Source: JBOGJI01 sp050747865 (GTDB lineage: Bacteria; Acidobacteriota; Thermoanaerobaculia; Multivoradales; JAHEKO01). From it: a stretch of DNA of 12,577 bases. The notes under the pieces are model-generated. The model was given only the letters and a program-made list of their open reading frames with translations. It was not told the origin of the DNA and searched no databases. This document shows positions 5,642 to 12,577 of the stretch, in pieces. Made by a program: the position numbers and the translations under genes. The DNA is taken from contig JBOGJI010000301.1 of NCBI GenBank assembly GCA_050747865.1, forward strand, positions 1 through 12,577. The letters run 5' to 3'. How positions within the stretch are numbered: the stretch's first letter is position 1; the number at the start of each line of letters is the position of its first letter.

Positions 5642-8380
5642 CTAGGGCTCGGCCAGGCGGGTCACGCGTACGTGGTCGAGCAACGCCTCATTGACCGTGC
5701 CGTGCATGTTGCGATCGGCGGCGCGGTAGGCGAGCGTGAGGACGTGCGGTCCGGGAGCCAGTCGCACACGCAGGGCATTGCTGTAGCCCCAGTCGTCCCA
5801 GCGTGCGGCCCCTCGCTGCGGCAGGAGCAGGCAGCCCACGGTCTCGCCGTCGACGAGCAGGGTGCGGACGGCCGCCTTGTCGCCGTAGCTGATCGGGCCG
5901 CTGCCGTTGGCGTAGCGGACGTCGATCGCGTACGGGCCGGCGACTGTGACCGAGACGGGAAGGTCGAGTGAGATAAGCCGCTCGGCCGTGAACCGCGCGT
6001 AGCCGGCTCCCTCGTAGCCGCCCTCCGTCGACTCGAGCAGGTGCGGCGCCGGCTCGATCAGCCGTGTCGCGGCGGCAGGTCCGAGGGGAAGCGGCTCGCT
6101 GAGAAAGGACGCCAGGCCGCGCTGGTCGACGGCCTGCACCTGGTACTCGGCGACACCGTCGGCTTCTGTGGCGCGGAAGTCGGTTGCCTCCGTCACGCCG
6201 AGCCGCCGACCGTTGCGATACACGACGTAGCGCAGAGCATCGTTGACCGGGTGCCAGAGTATCCCTCCATCCACCAGCTCGACCTGCGGCGCCGGGGGCG
6301 CGTACGAGTTGTCCACGAACCGGACAGATCGGGGTGGGGACGCCAGGGAGTCGTTCAGGGTGATCTCGAGAGTGTGGGCTCCCGTCAGGTCCGCTGGGAT
6401 CTCGGCGCGGGGGATCGGGCGGCCGTCGAACTGGATTGCGCGGGGCGTGTCGCCGAAACCGTGGACGGTGATGGTGAGCCTGGCGTCGCGGTAGCGCAGG
6501 TTCGTCAGCGTGCGGGTGCCGTCGTAGGGCTTCGGCACGAACGGCCGCAGCTCCATGCGGTCTTCGTGCAGGCGGATGCCGAAGAGCACCCGGTAGACGG
6601 TGGCGAGCTGCGCCGCGGCGCTGGCCTGGAAGCGATCCGAGTTCACCTCGGTGCCCTCGAAGTGGCCGGTAGCCGCCACCCAGTTCTCCTTGTTGGTCAG
6701 GAACAGACCGGCCGCGCGGTAGAGCGACGCCAAGGCGTGCTCGACGGCGGCCTGGTTGCCGGCCTCGGCGGCGGCCCAGGCCCGGAACCCGACCACCTGC
6801 GGCCAGACGCCGACGTTGTGGTACGGCGGCACGTCGGGGATGTAAGGCCAGAAGCTCGGCACGCCGAACGGCACCACCGGGGTGTGGGAGGCGATCTGAC
6901 GGCTCCGCTCGCCGTCCGCCGCGCCGAGGACGACGGCCAGGGCCTCTCCCAGCATCTCCGGATGCGGTGCGACGGACGGGAACAGCCGGCCGTAGCGATA
7001 CGCGCCGTAGATGCCGCGATCCGGTTGCCAGAGGTGCGTGTTCAGGCCGCGGCGCACCGCGCCGGCGATCTCCTCCCAGCGCTCATGCGGCTCGCCCAGC
7101 AGCCGCGCCATGCGCGCCAGCACGCGGTAGGTGGCGTAGTGCAGAACGTTGGTGCCCAGGGCCTGCGAGGCGCCGATGTCCTTGGCGTCCATCCAGCCCG
7201 GGTAGCTCTGCTCGCGCCAGTCGAGGAACGAGGACTCGCCGCGGAACAGCCCTGTGGCCGGATCGAACGCGACCTCGAGATCGGCCTCGGCGGAGCGCCG
7301 GATCACGTCGTAGGCGGTGCGCAGCCACTCGCGGTCGCCGGTCGCCGCGTACAGCTCCAAGGCGGCCGGCGCCCACGCCACGCGGTCGGTCGAGATCGGC
7401 CACGAGCCGCCGGTGCCGCTGTCCTGGATGATGCGGCCGTCCCCATCCACCCGCGCGAGCAGCCCGTTGCGCACTTCTTCGGGCGCCACCAGGGCGAGGG
7501 CGAGCAACGTGCTCCACGCCAGGTCGCGGGTCCAGACGCCGGGCCAGCGGCCGCCCGCATCCAGGGTTCCGTCGTCGCGGCGCAGCTCCAGGAGCTCTTC
7601 GAGGGCGAGGCGGTGGAGGGCGTCGACCAGGATCTGCGGCGAGCGGTAGGCGGGGAAGCGAGAGAGGTCGCGCCGGCGCGTCCAGACGACGCGCCCGTCC
7701 GGCGTCTGCGGGCGCACGAACGCCGCCTCGAACGGCAGGGTCACGGCGTAGATGCCGTCGCTGTCGGGGTCGTGGAGCTGCACCCGGGCGCCGGGCTCGA
7801 GGGCGCCGAAGTTCCAGGACAGGGGCGCCACATTGCCGATGACGTAGACCCCCTCGAAGGCGTCCGCGGCGATGGGCGGTCCGTTGGGCGGATCGTAGAC
7901 GCCGGCCGTGCGCCATGCCTCCAGCACGTGCCGCATGTCGAGCCGGAAGGTGACCTCGACGGGGCCTTGCTCCGGGGTATCGGCGGCGAGGAGCGGCTCG
8001 GGAGTGGTCGGCGGCTGCAGCTCCCCGAAGGTGTAGACCGGCGTGACGATGCGGCCGTCCCGGGGCTTGAGGTAGATCATGTGATCGGTCCCCGGCGGGT
8101 GCTCGTTCTCCTCGCCGTTGATGCTGAACTTGAAGTTCACCTCGGTCGCTGCGCGCTGGTAGTTCGATTCGATGCGGTCGCGGGTGACGGCGACGGCTTC
8201 GAAGTCGCCCTGGCGCACCGCGGATGCCATGATCGTGAACGCGCCGGAGCGGTAGAGGACCCGCTCGTCGTCGGCGGGGGCCGGACGCTCCGTGCATCCC
8301 GTCAGCGCGACCCAGCCGCTCAGGAACGCGGCGGCGCTGCGGCGCCCGGTGCGGGCCGTCAGTGCGAGAAGTACAGCCAC
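5642..8380 (-). CDS. Large lipoprotein glycoside hydrolase, six-hairpin (alpha/alpha)6 type with Fn3-like and CBM-like C-terminal domains
   Basis: Probable envelope-anchored glycosidase of about 912 residues. A lipobox LTGC puts the lipidated Cys at residue 29 when counted from the GTG at 8380. A CTG at 8362, overlapping the transporter stop as CTGA, would give a neater signal peptide (MTARTGRRS, then AAAFLSGWVALTGC), so the true start is uncertain. Around 140-225 is a beta domain like a starch-binding/CBM20 module (VTFRLDM at 143-149, later DSDGIYAVTLPF). The helical catalytic region at about 265-605 carries WTRDLAW (283-289), FLDWREQSYPGW (385-396) and FEGTEVNSDRF (574-584). D286, D387/E390 and E575/E578 are acid/base candidates by position only. 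An Fn3-like stretch follows at about 675-745, then a CBM6/35-like beta domain to the end. The pattern matches MGH1/GH63/trehalase-like relatives without fitting one characterised family, so the substrate is open. It is the last gene of the operon. The open frame continues upstream to 9271, but that part is antisense-like noise inside the transporter gene. Confidence 0.82.
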   Translation of the reverse strand: MAVLLALTARTGRRSAAAFLSGWVALTGCTERPAPADDERVLYRSGAFTIMASAVRQGDFEAVAVTRDRIESNYQRAATEVNFKFSINGEENEHPPGTDHMIYLKPRDGRIVTPVYTFGELQPPTTPEPLLAADTPEQGPVEVTFRLDMRHVLEAWRTAGVYDPPNGPPIAADAFEGVYVIGNVAPLSWNFGALEPGARVQLHDPDSDGIYAVTLPFEAAFVRPQTPDGRVVWTRRRDLSRFPAYRSPQILVDALHRLALEELLELRRDDGTLDAGGRWPGVWTRDLAWSTLLALALVAPEEVRNGLLARVDGDGRIIQDSGTGGSWPISTDRVAWAPAALELYAATGDREWLRTAYDVIRRSAEADLEVAFDPATGLFRGESSFLDWREQSYPGWMDAKDIGASQALGTNVLHYATYRVLARMARLLGEPHERWEEIAGAVRRGLNTHLWQPDRGIYGAYRYGRLFPSVAPHPEMLGEALAVVLGAADGERSRQIASHTPVVPFGVPSFWPYIPDVPPYHNVGVWPQVVGFRAWAAAEAGNQAAVEHALASLYRAAGLFLTNKENWVAATGHFEGTEVNSDRFQASAAAQLATVYRVLFGIRLHEDRMELRPFVPKPYDGTRTLTNLRYRDARLTITVHGFGDTPRAIQFDGRPIPRAEIPADLTGAHTLEITLNDSLASPPRSVRFVDNSYAPPAPQVELVDGGILWHPVNDALRYVVYRNGRRLGVTEATDFRATEADGVAEYQVQAVDQRGLASFLSEPLPLGPAAATRLIEPAPHLLESTEGGYEGAGYARFTAERLISLDLPVSVTVAGPYAIDVRYANGSGPISYGDKAAVRTLLVDGETVGCLLLPQRGAARWDDWGYSNALRVRLAPGPHVLTLAYRAADRNMHGTVNEALLDHVRVTRLAEP

Positions 8381-9975
8381 AGCACCACGACGGCGGCGAC
8401 CAGCAGGACGCTCAGCAGTGCCTCGCGGCGCATCCGCGGAGGGCGTTCCGCCGGCGCCACCGTGGTTTCGTAGGTCAAGCCCTCGATCTGCTCCGGTGGC
8501 GGCGGCGGCGTCGCCAGGCTGACGGCGACCAGGACCGCGGTGCAGAAGGCGAACAGGATCGCCGCGAAATGCAGGAAGTTGATGTCCGCATACGCGAACA
8601 GCGGGCCTTCCAGCTGCCCCTTGTTGAGCTCCGCCACCAACCGCCCCATGCCGAGGACGAAGCCGGAGAGCAGGGCCGCCATGGCGCCGGTGGCGTTGAT
8701 GCGCTTCCAGAACAGGCCGAGCAGGAAGACGGCGGCGATCGGCGGCGCTATGTAGGCCTGCACGCTCTGCAGGTAGGTGTAGAGCTGCCCCGAGATGAGC
8801 TGCATCAGGGGGATCCAGGCGAGGCCGAGGATGACGAGCACGCCGGTGGAGAGGCGCCCGACCCAGACCAGCCGCGCCTCCGAGGCGTCCGGCCGCAGCT
8901 TCTTGTAGACGTCCCAGGTGATCAGCGTCGAGGTCGAGTTGAAGACCGAGGAGAGCGAGCTCATGAGCGCGGCGAGCAGGCCAGCGACCACCAGCCCGCG
9001 CAGCCCCGCCGGCAGCAGCGTCCCCACCAGCGCCGGCAGCGCCTGGTCGGGCGTCGTCAGGGTCAGCTCCCCGCGCTCGGCCAGCACGTGCGCGATGACG
9101 CCGGGGATGACGAAGATGAATAGGGGCAGGAGCTTGAGGAACCCGGCGAAGATGGTGCCGCGGCGCGCCTCGCGCAGGTTTTTGGCGGCGAGCGTCCGCT
9201 GGACGATGAACTGGTCGGTGCACCAGTACCAGACCCCCAGGATCGGTGCGCCGAAGACGATGCCGGTCCACGGGAAGGCGGGGTCACTGGCCGGCTTCCA
9301 CAGGTCGAGGAACGCGGGACCGGCGGCTCGTGTCATCTCTCCCCAGCCGCCCACCGCATCGAGCCCCACCAGCAAGACGGCGACGGCGCCGCCGATGAGC
9401 ACGAACATCTGCAGCGTGTCAGTCACCAGGACCGCTCGCAGGCCGCCGAAGATGGTGTAGATGCCGGTCGCCACCACCACGATCAGCGCCCCGGTCCAGA
9501 AGTCGATTCCCATCAACGCCTCGAAGACGATGCCGCCGGCGGCGATGGTCACCGAGATCTTGGTCAACACGTAGCCGACCACTGACACCACGGCGAGGTA
9601 CCAGCGGGCGGCCGGCGAATAGCGGCGCTCCAGAAACTCGGGCATGGTGAAGACGCCGCTGCGCAGGTAGAACGGTGTGAACACCCAGCCCAGCAGCAGC
9701 AGGATGAAGACGGCGAGGATCTCGAACTGCGCCACCGCCACGCCGCTGGCGGCGCCGGTTCCCGCCAGACCCACCAGATGCTCGGAGCCGATGTTGGAGG
9801 CGAACAGCGAGGCGCCGATGATGAGCCAGCCGGTGTTGCGGCCGGCCAGGAAGTAATCGGTCGAGGTCTCGGCGCCCCCCGCCCGCTCGCGCCGGGTGGC
9901 GTAGACGGCGCCGATGAAGATGACCACGAAATAGAGCGCAATCAGCAGCCAGTCGATTCCCACCAGTTGTGCCAT
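8359..9975 (-). CDS. SGLT-type sodium/sugar symporter (SSS family, SLC5-like)
   Basis: An inner-membrane Na+-coupled importer of 538 residues, the usual SSS length, with about 14 hydrophobic segments including one at the very C-terminus. The sequence is close to animal SGLTs in its key parts: ASNIGSEHLVGLAGTGAASG (59-78), WYWCTDQFIVQRTLAAKN (249-266), MSSLSSVFNSTSTL in the sodium-site helix, and a YLQSVQAYIAPPIAAVFLL segment. By alignment from memory with human SGLT1, sugar-site counterparts are N61 (N78), H66 (H83), E85 (E102), Y250 and W251 (Y290, W291), K281 (K321) and Q403 (Q457), all conserved. A hexose or similar sugar is therefore the likely cargo; galactose and glucose are the known substrates of close relatives. 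The ATG at 9975 has a strong GGAGGG four bases away. It follows the sulfatase gene by 55 bases and overlaps the start of the lipoprotein glycosidase, supporting one operon. Confidence 0.95.
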   Translation of the reverse strand: MAQLVGIDWLLIALYFVVIFIGAVYATRRERAGGAETSTDYFLAGRNTGWLIIGASLFASNIGSEHLVGLAGTGAASGVAVAQFEILAVFILLLLGWVFTPFYLRSGVFTMPEFLERRYSPAARWYLAVVSVVGYVLTKISVTIAAGGIVFEALMGIDFWTGALIVVVATGIYTIFGGLRAVLVTDTLQMFVLIGGAVAVLLVGLDAVGGWGEMTRAAGPAFLDLWKPASDPAFPWTGIVFGAPILGVWYWCTDQFIVQRTLAAKNLREARRGTIFAGFLKLLPLFIFVIPGVIAHVLAERGELTLTTPDQALPALVGTLLPAGLRGLVVAGLLAALMSSLSSVFNSTSTLITWDVYKKLRPDASEARLVWVGRLSTGVLVILGLAWIPLMQLISGQLYTYLQSVQAYIAPPIAAVFLLGLFWKRINATGAMAALLSGFVLGMGRLVAELNKGQLEGPLFAYADINFLHFAAILFAFCTAVLVAVSLATPPPPPEQIEGLTYETTVAPAERPPRMRREALLSVLLVAAVVVLWLYFSH

Positions 9976-9979
9976 GGTG

Positions 9980-9985
9980 CCCTCC
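9980..9985 (-). promoter_or_regulatory. Ribosome-binding site of the symporter gene
   Basis: On the minus strand, GGAGGG lies four bases before the ATG at 9975. It confirms that start and allows independent initiation inside the operon. The 55-base spacer shows no other clear signal. Confidence 0.7.
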
Positions 9986-10030
9986 GGTTTCGGTGTCCTT
10001 GATCCAGGTCGCCCGCCGGTGCCGACGCCG

Positions 10031-11494
10031 CTACGGCATCAGGCGCTCACACGCCTGCCAGTTACCCCGCCGCAGCGGGATGTGCATGCCTCCGGTCTGC
10101 TCGAGCAGGTCCCACAGGCGCTCGCTCATCTCATCTTTGGTCTGCTGATACGCGGGCACGTCGATCAGGTTGGACTGCTCGTAGGGATCGCCGGCGAGGT
10201 CGAACAGCTCCTGCCCGTCCCACACCCCGTGGTAATAGATGTACTTGAAGCGGTCTCCGCGCAGGGCGAAGGTGGTCGGCGTGTGGGGGAAGGCGTGCTC
10301 CCAGTAGTACTCGTAGAGCAGCTCCCCCGGCGACTCCATGGGCTCGCCGCGCAGCGCCGGCAGCACGGAGCGGCCGTCGACCTCGGCGCGGGCCTCCACT
10401 CCCGCCAGCTCGAGGATGGTAGGAGCGATGTCGATGTTGCGCACCATATCGGAGACGGTGACCCCTTGCGGCACCAGACCGGGGCCCCAGGCGATCATCG
10501 GGATGCGGATCGACTCCTCGTAGGCGTGGCGCTTGTCGATCAGCCCGTGCTCGCCGAGGGAGAAGCCGTTGTCACTCAGGTAGATCACCAGGGTGCGACG
10601 CCCCAGCCCGGACTCCTCGAGATAGTCGATCATGCGGCCGATGCTGTCGTCGAGGGCGAGCAGCGTCTCGGCGTACCGGCGATAGAAGGTGTCGAAGTCG
10701 AACTGGCCGTGGTAGGCGTAGTCGACGCCGTGCCAGCCGTAGCGCTGCGCCTGCACCCAGCGCGGCTGGCGGCGCAGGTTGGCCTCCGTCCTGGGCATGG
10801 TGACGGGGTAGGGAATCTCCACGTCGCGGTAGGTGCCGGCGTGCCGCGGCGCCGGCACGAACTCGGCGTGCACCGCCTTGTGCGCGAGCATCAGGAAGAA
10901 CGGCCGCGCGCCGTCGCGGCGCTGCTCCTCGAGCCAGTCGATCGCCAGATCGGTCAGGACGTCGGTGGTGTAGCCCCCGGCCGGCCGTCGCTGCCCGTCG
11001 ATGTTGAGCTCGAGACCCGTGTAGTCCCCCTGCCCCCGGAAGCCCACCCAGTGGTCGAATCCCGGCCGTGGATCGTCCACGTCCTCACCCATGTGCCATT
11101 TGCCGATGTAGGCCGTGCGCCAGCCGGCGTCGTGCAGCAGCTCGGCGAAGAACACCGTACCCTCCGGGATGCCGGAAGTGTTGTCGACTATCCGGTGGCG
11201 GTGCGCGTACTGGCCGGTGAGGATGGAGGCGCGGCTCGGCGAGCAGAGCGAGGTGGTGACGAAGGCGTTGGCGAGGTGGGCGCCGCCGGCGGCCATGCGA
11301 TCGAAGCCGGGCGTCTCGAGAAACGGCGGCGCGTACTGGTGGAAGCCCATGAAGTCGTACCGGTGATCGTCGCTCAGGATCAGGATCACGTTGCGCGGCG
11401 GCGCCGCCGGTTCCTGGTCGCCGGCGCCCGGCGGTGGACCGACCAGCGCGAGCATCGACAGCGCGGCGAGTCGCGTGACCATCTCGCCCCTCAT
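10031..11494 (-). CDS. Exported S1-family (formylglycine) sulfatase
   Basis: Hydrolyses sulfate esters, most likely on a sugar, in the periplasm or outside the cell. Of three possible starts, the ATG at 11494 is best: it overlaps the upstream stop as ATGA and has GGAGG five bases ahead, whereas the GTG at 11500 would sit directly against that site. The 487-residue product has an N-terminal signal peptide (TRLAALSMLALVG) and the complete S1 active site. D42 and D43 are calcium ligands; C84-S-P-S-R88 is the signature whose Cys becomes formylglycine; K132 and H134 lie in GKWHMG; then H205, K206, H209, and D308/N309 in LSDNG, followed by K321. The text around the signature (LCSPSRASILTGQYAHRHRI, then VDNTS) and YEESIRIPMIAWGPG recall human N-acetylglucosamine-6-sulfatase and related subfamilies, but subfamily and substrate are not certain. 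No maturation enzyme (FGE or anSME) is in the window. The neighbours point to desulfation of a glycan. Confidence 0.95.
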   Translation of the reverse strand: MRGEMVTRLAALSMLALVGPPPGAGDQEPAAPPRNVILILSDDHRYDFMGFHQYAPPFLETPGFDRMAAGGAHLANAFVTTSLCSPSRASILTGQYAHRHRIVDNTSGIPEGTVFFAELLHDAGWRTAYIGKWHMGEDVDDPRPGFDHWVGFRGQGDYTGLELNIDGQRRPAGGYTTDVLTDLAIDWLEEQRRDGARPFFLMLAHKAVHAEFVPAPRHAGTYRDVEIPYPVTMPRTEANLRRQPRWVQAQRYGWHGVDYAYHGQFDFDTFYRRYAETLLALDDSIGRMIDYLEESGLGRRTLVIYLSDNGFSLGEHGLIDKRHAYEESIRIPMIAWGPGLVPQGVTVSDMVRNIDIAPTILELAGVEARAEVDGRSVLPALRGEPMESPGELLYEYYWEHAFPHTPTTFALRGDRFKYIYYHGVWDGQELFDLAGDPYEQSNLIDVPAYQQTKDEMSERLWDLLEQTGGMHIPLRRGNWQACERLMP

Positions 11495-12577
11495 GAGCAC
11501 CTCCCCTCGAGCCAGCCGCCGCGGAAGCCGGCGCGGCAGAGGCCGCGGACGACGTACGGGTTCTTCTTCATCGTCTCCCAGACGAGCCCGCTGCGAAAGT
11601 TCTCGATCATCAGCACGATCGGGCCGTGGTCGATGCCGAGGTAGTCGTCGTCGAACCAGCCGACCCCTGGAATGATCTCGCCCTGCCGCACCGGTGCCGG
11701 GGTCGTCAGGGTCGGGTTGAACGCGTCGAAAAAGCCGTAGCGTCCATAGAGGTGTTCGCCGTAGCGCTGCCGCATCGCGTGCAGCGCCGGAATCGCGATC
11801 TCCGGCGCGAAAGGGATGGAGCCGCCGGCGGCGGTGGGCGCGATCGTGCCGTCGTCGCGGACGTCGCCGCGGGCGACGCCGCGCGCCCAGTAGCCGTGAA
11901 AGCGCCGTTCTCGGCCGCCGATCTCCAGCGAGCCGTCGAGCGGCCCGTCACATGCGGTCAGCCCCCAGACATCGGCGCCGTACCCCCGCCAGCCGCCTGG
12001 ATTCGCTTCCGCGTACGCCTGCTGCGCCAGCGCCGCGCGCCGCGAGTTCTCGAAGTAGTCGATCCCTCGCCCGCGCATGTAGGCGTCCTGGATGCCGCGG
12101 AAATCGATCCATGCGTGCGAGTACTGGTGCCCGAACAGCGGCGCGAAATTGACGTGTTCGTAGCCATAGAATTCGGCCCAGTCGTACGTGCTCGTGAATT
12201 CGGTCCAGGCTTCGGGTTCGACCGGATGCGTAGGCGAGCCGAGCGCCAGCACGTAGAGGAACATTGCCTCGTTGTAGCCGTCGTAGTCGTGGTCACTGAA
12301 GCCCTGACCGGGGCGCCAGGCCATCGATATGGCGGGATCTCGCACGACGGCCCAATCCCACTCTACGCGGCGATACAGCGAGTCGGCCAGCGCGCGGATC
12401 TCGCGCTCGATCGGGTCGTCGCCATCGAAGTACTGCTGTGCGCTGAGCACGCCCATCATCAGCAGGCCGGTGTCGATCGTGGACAGCTCGGTGTTCCGGA
12501 ACCGGAGCCCGCTCTCCATATCGAGGAAGTGATAGAAGAACCCCTTGTGGCCGGCGAGGCCTGACGAATCCGTGCCC
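11491..12577 (-). CDS. Glycoamylase-like (PF10091) glycoside hydrolase, GH144-type candidate (N-terminus beyond window)
   Basis: Likely an extracytoplasmic glucan hydrolase. The frame stays open to the window edge and the residues before the ATG at 12519 are family sequence (GFFYHFLDMESG), so the gene begins outside; 361 C-terminal residues are visible and perhaps 80-100 plus a signal peptide are missing. Numbered from the edge, conserved blocks are ELSTIDTGLL (30-39), GYNEAMFLYVLALGSPTHP (from 100), LFGHQYSHAWIDFRG, NPGGWRGYGADVWGLTACDG, DDGTIAPTAAGGSIPFAPE, YGFFDAFNPT and YLGIDHGPIVLMIENFRSG. This is a nearly complete fingerprint of the PF10091 domain. Characterised members include GH144 endo-beta-1,2-glucanases and the GH189 domain of cyclic beta-1,2-glucan synthase; many others are merely named glucoamylase-family. 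Acidic residues in the first two blocks (D35, E103) are candidates for catalysis, not proven. The last codons overlap the sulfatase start, so the two products are probably made together. Confidence 0.9.
   Translation of the reverse strand, partial: GTDSSGLAGHKGFFYHFLDMESGLRFRNTELSTIDTGLLMMGVLSAQQYFDGDDPIEREIRALADSLYRRVEWDWAVVRDPAISMAWRPGQGFSDHDYDGYNEAMFLYVLALGSPTHPVEPEAWTEFTSTYDWAEFYGYEHVNFAPLFGHQYSHAWIDFRGIQDAYMRGRGIDYFENSRRAALAQQAYAEANPGGWRGYGADVWGLTACDGPLDGSLEIGGRERRFHGYWARGVARGDVRDDGTIAPTAAGGSIPFAPEIAIPALHAMRQRYGEHLYGRYGFFDAFNPTLTTPAPVRQGEIIPGVGWFDDDYLGIDHGPIVLMIENFRSGLVWETMKKNPYVVRGLCRAGFRGGWLEGRCS
11501..11506 (-). promoter_or_regulatory. Ribosome-binding site deciding the sulfatase start
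   Basis: A minus-strand GGGGAGGT run (core at these bases) lies within the 3' end of the upstream glucanase gene, five to six bases before the ATG at 11494. It favours that ATG over the GTG at 11500 and the ATG at 11482. Confidence 0.7.

Noticed and set aside
5627..5643. AGGC/GCCT pair between the convergent genes as a terminator
   Set aside because: Only four base pairs with a long loop and no T tract on either strand.
6041..8473. Open frame of 810 codons on the plus strand
   Set aside because: Antisense shadow of the glycosidase gene; low-complexity Arg/Gly/Val/Asp-rich translation with no motifs, as expected from high-GC codon bias.
8381..9271. N-terminal extension of the lipoprotein glycosidase frame, giving a 1209-residue protein
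   Set aside because: It lies entirely inside the symporter gene on the same strand, its translation is Arg/Ala/Pro/His-rich without domain pattern, and the lipobox at residue 29 from 8380 shows where the real protein begins.
9974..11644. Open frame of 556 codons on the plus strand
   Set aside because: Antisense to the sulfatase, whose active-site residues are all intact on the minus strand; no recognisable domain in the shadow.
11626..12564. Open frame of 312 codons on the plus strand
   Set aside because: Antisense to the PF10091 hydrolase, whose conserved blocks are clear on the minus strand.
1..12577. A SusC/SusD polysaccharide-utilisation locus
   Set aside because: The receptor is Oar-like, stands alone on the other strand, and no SusD-like lipoprotein is present in the window.

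Overview
The window is GC-rich (roughly two thirds G+C by eye), gene-dense chromosomal DNA from a Gram-negative bacterium. An Oar-like TonB-dependent receptor, a PknB-type membrane kinase, a CsgG-family secreted protein, an S1 sulfatase and an SGLT-type transporter together would fit Acidobacteriota (for example the Thermoanaerobaculia/Holophagae side) or a similar deep-branching Gram-negative phylum. That assignment is an inference from gene content, not a phylogenetic result. I see no tRNA, rRNA, CRISPR array, insertion sequence or phage gene, and no gene-free stretch longer than 85 bases.

Left half, plus strand (1-5627): a TonB-dependent outer-membrane receptor whose N-terminus lies upstream of the window; an 85-base gap holding a weak hairpin and a long GC-rich inverted repeat; a Ser/Thr kinase with one membrane span and a periplasmic C-terminal domain; a possible 17-codon ORF that overlaps the kinase stop (GTGA) and the next start (ATGA); and a secreted CsgG-family protein. 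Kinase and CsgG-like protein look like one operon. The kinase's periplasmic domain seems to share the CsgG/LpoB-like fold of its neighbour, which suggests an envelope signalling pair.

Right half, minus strand (12577 down to 5642): four tightly packed genes read as a glycan-use operon. In transcription order they are a glycoamylase-like (PF10091, GH144-type) glucanase running off the window edge, an S1 family sulfatase coupled to it by an ATGA overlap, an SGLT-type Na+/sugar symporter, and a large lipoprotein glycosidase with a six-hairpin core, an Fn3-like domain and a C-terminal carbohydrate-binding-like domain. The simplest reading is that a sulfated or otherwise decorated glycan is desulfated and cut outside the cytoplasm and the released sugars are imported with sodium. 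No SusC/SusD pair is present. The two halves converge with 14 bases between stop codons.

The two least expected things are the kinase/mini-ORF/CsgG unit and the unusual enzyme set of the sugar operon, whose substrate cannot be named from sequence alone.
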